A stretch of DNA of 47,454 nt, from assembly GCF_013403875.1 (NCBI RefSeq), contig NZ_JACBNX010000033.1, positions 1-47,454 on the forward strand, in the 5' to 3' direction. The DNA is from Burkholderia guangdongensis (lineage in GTDB: Bacteria; Pseudomonadota; Gammaproteobacteria; Burkholderiales; Burkholderiaceae). The notes below the pieces were generated by a model. It had not been told where the DNA came from, ran no database searches, and saw only the letters and a program-made list of their open reading frames with translations. Shown here piece after piece: positions 8,179 to 15,733 of the stretch (the stretch's first letter is position 1; the number at the start of each line of letters is the position of its first letter). Both the position numbers and the translations under genes were made by a program.

Positions 8179-8193
8179 AAAATGACACATTTT
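8179..8193. promoter_or_regulatory. AT-rich dyad in the phnS-phnW intergenic region
   Basis: AAAATG-ACA-CATTTT is a perfect 6-bp inverted repeat with a 3-bp spacer. It overlaps the extra Pho half-site and lies 75 bp before the phnW ATG. It may be a regulator operator or part of the phnW promoter; nothing in the sequence decides between them. Confidence 0.35.
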
Positions 8194-8267
8194 GCAACTA
8201 GCATATGCGTGATGACGATGCGCGCTCCTGCGCGTCGCCCGAATCGAATCCGATGGAGAAAAATCAG

Positions 8268-9383
8268 ATGAATGTGCCCACCCCGATCCTGCTCACACCC
8301 GGCCCGCTCACGACGTCCGCCGCCACGCGCGACGCGATGCTGCGCGACTGGGGCTCGTGGGATGCCGAGTTCAACCGGCTGACGGCGAGCGTCTGCGCCG
8401 ATCTCGTCGAGATCGCGCAAGGCGGCGACGCATACGTATGCGTGCCGATGCAGGGCAGTGGTACGTTCGCGGTCGAGGCCGCGCTCGGCACGCTGGTGCC
8501 GCGCGACGGCGTCGTGCTCGTGCCCGACAACGGCGCGTACTGCGCACGCATCCTGAAGATCCTCGACCGGCTCGGGATCGACGCGATCGCGCTGCCGTTC
8601 GGCGAGGACGCGGCCGTCGCCCCCGCCGCGATCGAGGCCGCGTTCGCGCGCGAGCCGCGGATCACGCATGTCGCGCTCGTGCATCTGGAAACGAGCGCCG
8701 GGATCCTCAATCCGCTCGACGACATCGCGGCGATCTGCCGGCGGCACGGCAAGCGGCTGATCGTCGACGCGATGAGCTCGTTCGGCGCGCTGCCGATCGC
8801 GCTCGACGGCAGCGGAATCGACGCGCTCGTGTCCGCGAGCGGAAAGTGCCTCGAAAGCGTGCCGGGGATGGGTTTCGTGCTCGTCCGGCGCGACGCGCTC
8901 GACGAGGCCGAAGGCCGCTCGCCGTCGCTCGCGCTCGACCTGTACGATCAATACGCGTATCTGCGCAAGACCGGCCAATGGCGCTTCACGCCGCCGACAC
9001 ACGTCGTCGCCGCGCTGCGCACCGCGCTCGACCAGTTCATCGCGGAAGGCGGCCGGCCGGCACGCGGCGCGCGCTATGTGGAGAACTGCCGCACGCTCGT
9101 CGAATCGATGCGCGCGCTCGGCTTCGTGCCGTTTCTCGACGCAAGCGTGCAGGCGCCGGTAATCGTCACGTTCCACGCGCCGGCCGATCCCGCGTACGAC
9201 TTCAAGCGCTTCTACGACGAAGTGAAAGACGCGGGCTTCATCCTGTATCCGGGCAAGCTGACGCAGCTCGAGACGTTCCGCGTCGGCTGCATCGGCGCGA
9301 TCGACGCCGATGACGTGCGGCGCGCGGTCGCGGCGATCGCGCGGGCGGTCGAGGCGCTCGGCATTAAGGTGCGGCGCGGGTAA
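8268..9383 (+). CDS. phnW: 2-aminoethylphosphonate--pyruvate transaminase
   Basis: A 371-aa class V PLP-dependent aminotransferase catalysing 2-AEP + pyruvate to phosphonoacetaldehyde + alanine, the entry step of the pathway. The N-terminal LLTPGPLTTS motif is typical of PhnW. The PLP lysine is K193 in SASGKCLES, close to the position in Salmonella PhnW (from memory, K194), and VDAMSSFGA (166-174) supplies the PLP-ring Asp. The ATG at 8268 was preferred over 8253 and 8205 because GGAGA precedes it at the right distance and the length then matches the family. It is divergent from phnS. Confidence 0.95.
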   Translation: MNVPTPILLTPGPLTTSAATRDAMLRDWGSWDAEFNRLTASVCADLVEIAQGGDAYVCVPMQGSGTFAVEAALGTLVPRDGVVLVPDNGAYCARILKILDRLGIDAIALPFGEDAAVAPAAIEAAFAREPRITHVALVHLETSAGILNPLDDIAAICRRHGKRLIVDAMSSFGALPIALDGSGIDALVSASGKCLESVPGMGFVLVRRDALDEAEGRSPSLALDLYDQYAYLRKTGQWRFTPPTHVVAALRTALDQFIAEGGRPARGARYVENCRTLVESMRALGFVPFLDASVQAPVIVTFHAPADPAYDFKRFYDEVKDAGFILYPGKLTQLETFRVGCIGAIDADDVRRAVAAIARAVEALGIKVRRG

Positions 9384-9403
9384 ATGACGAAATGCCGCGA
9401 GCG

Positions 9404-10678
9404 CTATTGCGAATCGAGCGCCCGCGGCTGATCTTGCAGATCGCTCGCCTGCGACTGCCCGCTATCGTCGTCTTCCTGGGACAAACCGCACTGCCCCCAG
9501 CGCCTGACCTCGTCCGACCTGTCCCGGAAGCCCTCTATCCGATGGAACGTGACGTAGTTCGCGTCGTGCTGGGAATGCGCGCCGCCCGTCGCGTCGTCGA
9601 ACGACGTCCGTACCGCCGCGACGATGTCGGTGCCGTCGAACTGCCAGTCCGCATATTGAAACGCGTGGAATTGCCAGTCGTCGTGATGCAGCACGATCCG
9701 GCGCAGCGTCCAGTTCCGCAGATCCGGCGACGACACCAGCGCCAGCGTATTGCGCGCACGCTCGATATTGCCGCTGTGATGGCCGTCCACCACCGCATTG
9801 ACGAGCGACCAATAGAGTCTGGTGCGCCGGTCGAACCGGATCGTGAATTTCTTGTCGCCGCCCGGGAGATCGACAAATCCGCTCGACGGATCGAATTCCA
9901 TCCGCGCACCGTCACGGCTCGTCGTCAGCAGCGCCGCCTTTTCGGGCAAGCCGGCGTGGTAGACGCGCAGCATGTTCATCACGCCGCCGTCCGGCCCGAC
10001 GACCGCATTTCCCTCGAGCCACCCCTTGAAACCATCGCCCAGCCAGGCCGGATTCGGCGCCATCGCGTTGCTGCGCGTCCAGGTGCTCGCCTTCAATAGA
10101 TCGCCATACACCGGCGCCGACATCATGAATGGCCACAGGCCGTTGGGATCGACCTCCTCCATCGCGCGCCACAGCCTGCCGTGCGCGGCGACGACCGGCA
10201 CCGGCGCCGTAAAGTACTTGCCGCTCGCGGACAGCACCCCGGTGCCGGCATCGCGCGGCTGCGTCCAGGTCCTGCCGCCGTCCAGCGAACGGCGAATCGT
10301 CGGCACGCCGCCATAGCCGCTCGTGCCCATGATATACAGCGCTCGCCGCCAAATGAATAACGACGACCAATACTGCCCTTTCAACGTGCCGAGCGTTTTC
10401 CAGGTGTTGCCGCAGTCGCGCGACTCGTATAAATACTCCGTATCCTGCGTCGAACCCGGCCCGAAAGTATCGTGTGAAAGCACATAATGCCCGCGACTGA
10501 TTATCGCGATCGACGGCGACCCGAGATAAATCTGGCTGGCTGCGGGACTATGCGCGACAACGACGCCGGGCGGTGGCGGATAGGCTTGCGCGCACGACCA
10601 AACGGATGGAAACCAGATTGCCGCTGCCACAAGCGCGGTCAGCTTGTATTTGACGGCCTTTCTCGATAATCCAGACAC
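9404..10678 (-). CDS. Secreted Asp-box (sialidase-fold, BNR repeat) protein
   Basis: A 424-aa exported protein with a signal peptide (hydrophobic LTALVAAAIWFPSV, cleavage after SCAQA) and a short YPPPP linker. Two Asp-box motifs are visible, SRDCGNTW and SLDGGRTW, the signature S-x-D-x-G-x-T-W of BNR/sialidase beta-propellers. Enzymatic sialidase activity is not shown: an FRIP-like arginine motif was not found. The start is uncertain: GTG at 10678 follows GGAGG closely, and a TTG six codons earlier is possible. Codon use is less GC-biased than in its neighbours and the 5' flank is AT-richer, hinting at acquired DNA. It is convergent with phnW, 20 bp apart. Confidence 0.75.
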   Translation of the reverse strand: MSGLSRKAVKYKLTALVAAAIWFPSVWSCAQAYPPPPGVVVAHSPAASQIYLGSPSIAIISRGHYVLSHDTFGPGSTQDTEYLYESRDCGNTWKTLGTLKGQYWSSLFIWRRALYIMGTSGYGGVPTIRRSLDGGRTWTQPRDAGTGVLSASGKYFTAPVPVVAAHGRLWRAMEEVDPNGLWPFMMSAPVYGDLLKASTWTRSNAMAPNPAWLGDGFKGWLEGNAVVGPDGGVMNMLRVYHAGLPEKAALLTTSRDGARMEFDPSSGFVDLPGGDKKFTIRFDRRTRLYWSLVNAVVDGHHSGNIERARNTLALVSSPDLRNWTLRRIVLHHDDWQFHAFQYADWQFDGTDIVAAVRTSFDDATGGAHSQHDANYVTFHRIEGFRDRSDEVRRWGQCGLSQEDDDSGQSQASDLQDQPRALDSQ

Positions 10679-10894
10679 ACGCCCTCCTCGAGTCAATTCC
10701 CTGATAGAGAGCGGCCAATGCTATACCACGCATTCTTCACATTCAATCAATTCGCCATTTCTTTTTATCCACTCCACTCATTCAAACAATAGATAACAAA
10801 TCTCAAATAAAATATCCGCTATTTATTCCAGATAAAATCGAATATCGAAACAATGCCATCCCAATAACGCCCGCCGGAAATAAGCGCGACAAAC
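10679..10894. other. AT-richer intergenic region upstream of the Asp-box gene
   Basis: About 215 bp of clearly lower GC than the rest of the window, with runs such as TTTCTTTTTATCC and CAAATAAAATATCC. It must contain the promoter of the Asp-box gene, but I found no convincing -35/-10 pair. No ORF, repeat end or tRNA remnant is visible. Confidence 0.5.
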
Positions 10895-10928
10895 AAAAAA
10901 AAGCCCGGCGTTCGAAGAACGGCCGGGC
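10895..10928 (-). terminator. Rho-independent terminator after the quinate/shikimate operon
   Basis: On the minus strand GCCCGGC and GCCGGGC pair around a 12-nt loop and are followed by eight T residues. It lies about 25 bp downstream of the stop codon of the MFS gene at 10953. Confidence 0.85.
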
Positions 10929-10952
10929 GGGAAGCGGCGACGAAACGGCGCG

Positions 10953-12290
10953 TTACAGCACGATCCGCTTGATGTCGCCGACGATGAAGATGTAGGACGC
11001 CGCGCCGATCAGTGCGATCACGCCGATGAACACGAGCGCGCCGACGAACGAACCGGTCGTTGCGACGATGAAGCCGACGGCGATCGGCGTGATGATGCCG
11101 GCCAGGTTCGCGGCGAGGTTGAAGATCCCGCCGGTGATGCCGAGCAGGCCGTCCGGCGCGATGTCGGACACGAGCGTCCAGCCGAGCGCGGCCATCCCCT
11201 GCGCGAAGAACGCGACCGACATGATCGCGATCACCGCGACGTTGCTCTGCACGTAGTTCGCGAGAATGATCGTCGACGCGAGCAGCAGGCCCGCGATGAT
11301 CGGCAGCTTGCGCGCAACGTTCGCCGACTTGCCGCGACGCAGCAGCCAGTCGGAGAAGATTCCGCCGAACATCACGCCGATCGACGCGGCGATGAACGGC
11401 ATGATCGCGAAGAAGCCGATCTTCAGCCAGCCCATGTGGCGTTCCGTCGCCAGATAGGTCGGGAACCAGGTCAGGAAGAACACGAGCGTCGAGTTGCCAG
11501 CGAACTGGCCGAGGCAGATGCCGGCGAGCTGGCGCTTCTTCAGCAACTGGCCGGCCATGCTCCAGCTGAATTTCACCTGTTCGGGCTTGTCGTCCGGCTT
11601 CGCGCCATGCGCGAGGCCGCCGCCTTCCTCGATGTACGCGATCTCCTCGGCGTTCGCGCCCGGGTGGTTGTGCGGCTCGTGATAGAACTTCCACCAGATG
11701 AGGCCGAACACGATGCCGACGATGCCGACCACCCAGAACAGCGAGCGCCAGCCGAACGCGCCCATCAGCGCGAACAGCATCGGGCTGAAGAACGCGAGAC
11801 CGATGTATTCGCCGACCGTGTAGGTGCCGGTCGCCATCGCGCGCTCGCTCTGCGGGAACCAGGTCGCGACGACGCGGCTGTTGGTCGGGAAGCACGGCGC
11901 CTCAGCGACGCCGAGGCCGAGACGGCAGGCGAGCAGCGGCACGATGCCGTACACGAAACCCTGCAGCAGCGTGCAGATCGACCAGAACGTCATCGACAGG
12001 TAATACGTGAGCTTGCTGCCGAAGCGGTCGAGGAACAGGCCGCCGGGCACCTGCGTGAGCACGTACGTCCACGAGAACGCGGAGAACATCACGCCCATCA
12101 CCGTCGCGGTGATGCCGAGTTCCTTCGTCAGCTGCGGCGCCGCGATGCCGAGCACCGTGCGATCGAGGTAGTTGATCATCGTGCCGATCGCGAGCAGCGC
12201 GAGGATCTTGTAGCGCGCCGAGCTGCGCCGGACTGCGCCGGCCGCCGTCGGGCGGGCCCGCGCGGCGTTCGTCTGGGTGGATTGCTGCAT
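10953..12290 (-). CDS. MFS transporter (ACS-type organic acid symporter), probable quinate/shikimate uptake
   Basis: A 445-aa protein with about 12 membrane segments and the anion:cation symporter family signature MINYLDRTVLGIAAP near residue 45. It carries a hydrophilic central loop of about 40 residues (GGGLAHGAKPDDKPEQ). ACS members import hexuronates, glucarate, phthalate and similar organic acids by proton symport. Here it is the third gene after aroQ and a quinate/shikimate-type dehydrogenase, so a hydroaromatic acid is the likely substrate, by inference from context. A good ribosome site (GGAGACAGTC) precedes the ATG. A terminator follows. Confidence 0.85.
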   Translation of the reverse strand: MQQSTQTNAARARPTAAGAVRRSSARYKILALLAIGTMINYLDRTVLGIAAPQLTKELGITATVMGVMFSAFSWTYVLTQVPGGLFLDRFGSKLTYYLSMTFWSICTLLQGFVYGIVPLLACRLGLGVAEAPCFPTNSRVVATWFPQSERAMATGTYTVGEYIGLAFFSPMLFALMGAFGWRSLFWVVGIVGIVFGLIWWKFYHEPHNHPGANAEEIAYIEEGGGLAHGAKPDDKPEQVKFSWSMAGQLLKKRQLAGICLGQFAGNSTLVFFLTWFPTYLATERHMGWLKIGFFAIMPFIAASIGVMFGGIFSDWLLRRGKSANVARKLPIIAGLLLASTIILANYVQSNVAVIAIMSVAFFAQGMAALGWTLVSDIAPDGLLGITGGIFNLAANLAGIITPIAVGFIVATTGSFVGALVFIGVIALIGAASYIFIVGDIKRIVL

Positions 12291-12332
12291 GACTGTCTCC
12301 TGGTCTCTCTATCCGTATCCGAATCGTGGAAA

Positions 12333-13187
12333 TCAGCGCCCGACGAGCGACTGGAAGTGCGCGAACATGCGCTCCGCGTCGGGCGTGCGGCCGGTGAAGA
12401 TCTCGAACGCGTCGACGGCCTGGTACACCGCCATGCCGCCGCCCGGCAGCGTGCGGCAGCCAAGGTCGCGCGCAGTGCGGATCAGCTCGGTTTCGAGCGG
12501 GAAGTAGACGATGTCCGCGACCCACAGATCCCGATGCAGCAGCTCCGCCGGCAGCGGCAGGCCCGGATGCTTGTTCATTCCGATCGGCGTTGCGTTGATC
12601 AGGCCCGTCGCCGCGCGCATCGCGGCCGGCAGATCGCTGCCCGCCTTCACCGACGCGGCCGGAAAGCGGCGTTGCAGATCGTCGGCGAGCCCGCCCGCGC
12701 GTGCCGGGTCGACGTCGAAGATCGTGAGTTCGGCCGCGCCCATCGCGAGCGTCGCATGCGCGACCGCCGCGCCGGCGCCGCCCGCGCCGAGTTGCACGAC
12801 GCGTGCCAGTGACGCATCGGGCAGGCCGCGCTTGAACGACTTCGCGAAGCCCGACCAATCGGTGTTGTGGCCGATCCGCTTGCCGTCCTTCAGCAGCACC
12901 GTGTTGACCGCGCCGAGCGCGCGCGCGTCGTCGGACAGCTCGTCGAGATGCTCGATCACGCGCTGCTTGCACGGATGCGTGATGTTCAGCCCGTTGAAGC
13001 CCATGTGCTCGGCGTCGGCGAGCAGTTGCGGCAGCGCGTCGGCATTCACGCCGAGCACGTCGAGGTCGATGCGGCGGTATACATAGCCGAACCCCTGCTG
13101 GAATCCTTCTTCCTCATGCATCGCGGGCGACAGCGAACCGGCGATGCCCTGGCCGATCAGGCCGATCAGAAACGACGGGCGGCTCAT
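12333..13187 (-). CDS. Quinate/shikimate dehydrogenase, probably NAD-dependent and catabolic
   Basis: A 284-aa AroE-superfamily protein. The substrate-binding SLSPAMHEEE motif (18-27), catalytic K74 in NITHPCKQ and D110 in GHNTDW are present, followed by the Rossmann loop LGAGGAGAA (133-141). After the second beta strand the cofactor loop reads TIFDVDP with an Asp near 158. Biosynthetic NADP-dependent AroE has an NRT-type motif there instead. This favours NAD and a catabolic quinate/shikimate dehydrogenase, as in Corynebacterium QsuD. Its ATG overlaps the aroQ stop by one base (TAATG) with AAGGAGG upstream. Biosynthetic aroE is presumably elsewhere. Confidence 0.87.
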   Translation of the reverse strand: MSRPSFLIGLIGQGIAGSLSPAMHEEEGFQQGFGYVYRRIDLDVLGVNADALPQLLADAEHMGFNGLNITHPCKQRVIEHLDELSDDARALGAVNTVLLKDGKRIGHNTDWSGFAKSFKRGLPDASLARVVQLGAGGAGAAVAHATLAMGAAELTIFDVDPARAGGLADDLQRRFPAASVKAGSDLPAAMRAATGLINATPIGMNKHPGLPLPAELLHRDLWVADIVYFPLETELIRTARDLGCRTLPGGGMAVYQAVDAFEIFTGRTPDAERMFAHFQSLVGR

Positions 13188-13639
13188 TACTTGCCTCCTT
13201 GCGAAAGAATAGTTGCCATGCGCTGCAGCGCAAACACGTAGCCGTCGGTGCCGCAGCCGCAGATCACCGCGTCGGCGATACCGGACACGTACGAATGGTG
13301 ACGGAACGGCTCGCGGCGATGGACGTTCGAGATATGGACCTCGATCACCGGCTTCGCGATCGCCGACAGCGCATCGGCCAGCGCGACCGACGTATGCGTG
13401 TACGCAGCCGGGTTGATCACGACGCCTTCGACGTCGTGACGCCCCGCGTGCAGCCAGTCGATCAGCTCGTGCTCCGCGTTCGACTGGCGGAACTCGACCT
13501 CGAGCCCGAGGCCGTCGGCTGCCGCATGGCAGCGGCGCTCCACGTCGGCGAGCGTTTCCGCGCCGTAGATCTGGGGCTCGCGCGTCCCCAGCAGATTCAG
13601 GTTCGGGCCGTTCAGCACCAGCACCTTTCGCTTGCTCAT
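13187..13639 (-). CDS. aroQ: 3-dehydroquinate dehydratase, type II
   Basis: A 150-aa cytosolic enzyme converting 3-dehydroquinate to 3-dehydroshikimate. The N-terminal LVLNGPNLNLLGTREP is the family hallmark, with catalytic R20 and Y25 (RxxxxY loop), then NPAAYTHTSVAL and VHISNVHRREPFRHHS, which bind substrate. The start MSKRKV at 13639 is set by GGAGA 5 nt upstream; 23 extra open codons are ignored. It is the first gene of an operon with a catabolic-type dehydrogenase and a transporter, so the copy probably serves quinate use and not only aromatic biosynthesis. Confidence 0.95.
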   Translation of the reverse strand: MSKRKVLVLNGPNLNLLGTREPQIYGAETLADVERRCHAAADGLGLEVEFRQSNAEHELIDWLHAGRHDVEGVVINPAAYTHTSVALADALSAIAKPVIEVHISNVHRREPFRHHSYVSGIADAVICGCGTDGYVFALQRMATILSQGGK

Positions 13640-14051
13640 GTCAGTCTCCAATAACAGGGGGCTGATCGACCATGCGAATCCGCCCGTGGCACCAAGAATT
13701 CGACGCAAGTGTGCGCCTGTGCGACGCGCTTGTCTTTCAGGGTTTATGCTAATTTGTACGGTCTAGTTAGTTTTTTTAATTTGCGACATTTTTCTTTTGA
13801 AACAATGATGTATCAACTAAAAATAATAAATGACTGGTCCGTACACCGCAAAATCAGGGCGACGGCGAAGCGGCCGCGAACGCCGCCGGATGGCTCGGCA
13901 AGATGTGCTTTCGGCGCGCAGGCGCAGGGCAGGAAATACGCGGGTGGCGGGTGGGCGGCACACACAGGCGGCATGTTTTACCGGATACGGGCCTGCGCCC
14001 GTCGGCACCGTTACACCTCGTAACCACGCGCCGGCGGGCGGTCGCCGCGCT
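13640..14051. other. Intergenic region between aroQ and the small gene at 14114
   Basis: About 410 bp with no convincing gene. The part near aroQ is AT-rich (13735-13835) and should hold the operon promoter. An imperfect 22-bp dyad CTAATTTG...GTTAG lies at 13749-13770 and is a candidate operator. The remainder (13840-14050) is GC-rich and contains no family-like ORF on either strand. A short RNA could lie here, but no sign of one was seen. Confidence 0.45.
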
Positions 14052-14068
14052 TTTAAGAATCGCTTAAG
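14052..14068. promoter_or_regulatory. PmrA/BasR-type response-regulator box
   Basis: TTTAAG-AATCG-CTTAAG matches the PmrA consensus YTTAAK-N5-YTTAAK exactly. It lies 45 bp upstream of the start codon at 14114, a normal distance for an activator site overlapping the -35. The only other match I found in the window is at 43368-43384, also in front of a small unknown gene. Confidence 0.6.
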
Positions 14069-14113
14069 TCTCGATCGGCACCATCGGTATTCGTGCCCCC
14101 AAGGAGGTAAGCG

Positions 14114-14380
14114 ATGAGCGCCGTAGTGACACTCGCCGGCCGCCCGGCCGCGCCCCCTGCCAAACCGAAGACGATGCTGCGCCGCCTGCTCAGCCATCAC
14201 GAGATCGCAACACTGCTCGTGCTGCTGCATGCGCCGATCGGCGCGAACGCGAAGCCCGAGCTGCCCGCGCTGCAGGAAGCCGGCCTCGTCGAAATGGTCA
14301 ACGCGGACGCCGATGCCGCACCCAGCTTCCGTCTGACCGAAGACGGCAACGCGATGTTGAAAGGGCTCGGCTACCGCTGA
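14114..14380 (+). CDS. Small protein of unknown function (88 aa)
   Basis: An 88-aa protein I do not recognise. AAGGAGG lies 5 nt before the ATG, a near-perfect ribosome site, and codon use matches the neighbours, so it is likely a real gene. It has no signal peptide or membrane segment. The middle and C-terminal parts (MLRRLLSHHEIATLLVLLHA, then LPALQEAGLVEM and FRLTEDGNAMLKGLGYR) look like a small winged-helix: the last segment resembles the beta-wing of MarR/PadR-like proteins. DNA binding is a guess from this pattern. It stands alone between divergent aroQ and convergent araC, behind a PmrA-type box. Confidence 0.75.
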   Translation: MSAVVTLAGRPAAPPAKPKTMLRRLLSHHEIATLLVLLHAPIGANAKPELPALQEAGLVEMVNADADAAPSFRLTEDGNAMLKGLGYR

Positions 14381-14440
14381 TCCCGCGGCCGGTCGATACG
14401 CCGGCCCGCGTCCGTCGTGCGCCGGCCCGGCCGGTGTGCG

Positions 14441-15238
14441 CTAGCTGCCGGCCCGCTCCTGCAGCATCAGCCGGTATTCCGTCGGCGTCACGCCGACCGT
14501 CGCCTTGAATTGACGCGTAAACGCGCTGTGGTCGGTATAGCCGCACAGCGCCGCCACGTCGGTCACCTTGTCGTGCGTGACGAGGAACGCCGTCGCGGCG
14601 TCGAGACGCGTCTTCAGCAGCACCTGCCGCGGCGTCAGGTGAAACACCTTGTGGAAGTAGCGCTCGAGCTGCGCAACCGACATCCCCGCCATCTGCGCAA
14701 GCTGCCTCAGGTTCAGCGGCTGCACGTAGTGGTCCTGGATGTACTGCACCACGTCCGCGAGCTTGCTGTACGCGGGATGCGACGCCTCCTGCGCCTTCAG
14801 GTCGCGCGAGACGCCCGCGAGCCCGACCACGCGCCCGTCGGCGGTGCGCAGCGGCTCCTTGCACGTCAGGCACCAGCCCGGCTGCCGGCCCGGATACAGA
14901 TGCAGCTCGAGCTGATCCGTCAGTTGCTGGCCCGCGCTGATGGTCGCCATGTCCTGCTCGAAATAGCTGCTGCCGAAGCGGCGCGGAAAGACTTCCTCGG
15001 CCGTCTTGCCCAGCAGGTCGCGCTTTTCCTTGTAGCCGCAGCGCATCGCGAGCGTGCGGTTCACGAGCGCGTAGCGGCCGTTCGCATCCTTCACGAAGAA
15101 CGCGACGTCCGGCAGCGCGTCGAACACCGGCTCCAGCAGGCGAAAGTGCGCGAGCATCGCGTCGAGGTCGGCGTTCTCGGGCTGGGCGCTCAGCATGTCG
15201 GACAGGGTCATGGGCGATACCGCGAAAAGTGTCGTCAT
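14441..15238 (-). CDS. AraC-family regulator with N-terminal PAS domain
   Basis: A 265-aa cytoplasmic transcription factor. Residues about 30-150 form a PAS sensor (FDALPDVAFFVKDANGRYALVN, GYKEKRDLLGKTAEEVFP), and the C-terminal 100 residues are an AraC helix-turn-helix pair (LRQLAQMAGMSVAQLERYFH and VTDVAALCGYTDHSAFTRQF). The frame is open to 15349, but a TATAAT at 15297-15302 on this strand would start transcription inside that extension, so I place the start at MTTLFAV (15238); MTLSDML at 15211 is possible. Its ligand is unknown. The divergent binding-protein gene and the dyad at 15407-15454 are candidate targets. Confidence 0.88.
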   Translation of the reverse strand: MTTLFAVSPMTLSDMLSAQPENADLDAMLAHFRLLEPVFDALPDVAFFVKDANGRYALVNRTLAMRCGYKEKRDLLGKTAEEVFPRRFGSSYFEQDMATISAGQQLTDQLELHLYPGRQPGWCLTCKEPLRTADGRVVGLAGVSRDLKAQEASHPAYSKLADVVQYIQDHYVQPLNLRQLAQMAGMSVAQLERYFHKVFHLTPRQVLLKTRLDAATAFLVTHDKVTDVAALCGYTDHSAFTRQFKATVGVTPTEYRLMLQERAGS

Positions 15239-15296
15239 CCGGGCGCCGCGAATTGAGCTGCAAATCGCGCGGCAAATCGCGAAGCGGATGGCGTCG

Positions 15297-15302
15297 ATTA
15301 TA
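15297..15302 (-). promoter_or_regulatory. Candidate -10 element of the PAS-AraC gene
   Basis: The minus strand reads TATAAT, a consensus -10. No good -35 is present 16-18 bp upstream, so it may depend on an activator. The predicted leader is about 50 nt to the ATG at 15238. A direct repeat GCAAATCGCG lies just downstream. Confidence 0.45.
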
Positions 15303-15406
15303 GGAGCGCGCCGGCGCCCCGCATCCGGTGCTCCCGCGCGCGCGTGCACCTGTCATCGTAGAAAACCGCGCCGCCGCGCGTCTTGTCCCCGCTACGCATT
15401 CGACGT

Positions 15407-15454
15407 GACGATTTCAGCATATATCAGGGTTATCTACGATATGCCGAAATCGTC
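15407..15454. promoter_or_regulatory. 48-bp inverted repeat between PAS-AraC gene and binding-protein gene
   Basis: Arms GACGATTTCAGCATAT (15407-15422) and ATATGCCGAAATCGTC (15439-15454) are reverse complements over 16 bp with one mismatch, around a 16-bp spacer. A third partial copy, CGATTTCAGCA, lies at 15586-15596. The layout suggests a regulator-binding site with two or three half-sites, probably for the adjacent AraC protein. The rest of 15239-15733 holds no gene that I can support. Confidence 0.6.
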
Positions 15455-15733
15455 GCGCGCGGCGCTCCGAACGCGCAAGACGCGCGGATTTTCGCTATCT
15501 AGACTTCATTTCCAGGTCACGTGACGATGCGCAGCCCCGCTCGCGAACACCGCGTAGCGGACAGCCGAATCACCCCCGAGCACGCCGATTTCAGCACAGC
15601 CCGCGCAACCCGCGGGCACCCGCCGGAGCCGGCGCGCATCGTCGACGTGCGCCACAGTTGCCGTACCTCGTCCGGGCCATCGAACGGCCGGCTGCCCGGC
15701 GCCGGCCCATCCACGCAACAAGGGGAAGTGAAA

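Noticed and set aside
8004..9176. 390-codon minus-strand ORF across phnW and the phn intergenic region
   Set aside because: Shadow of phnW with low-complexity sequence; its 5' part lies over the Pho box region.
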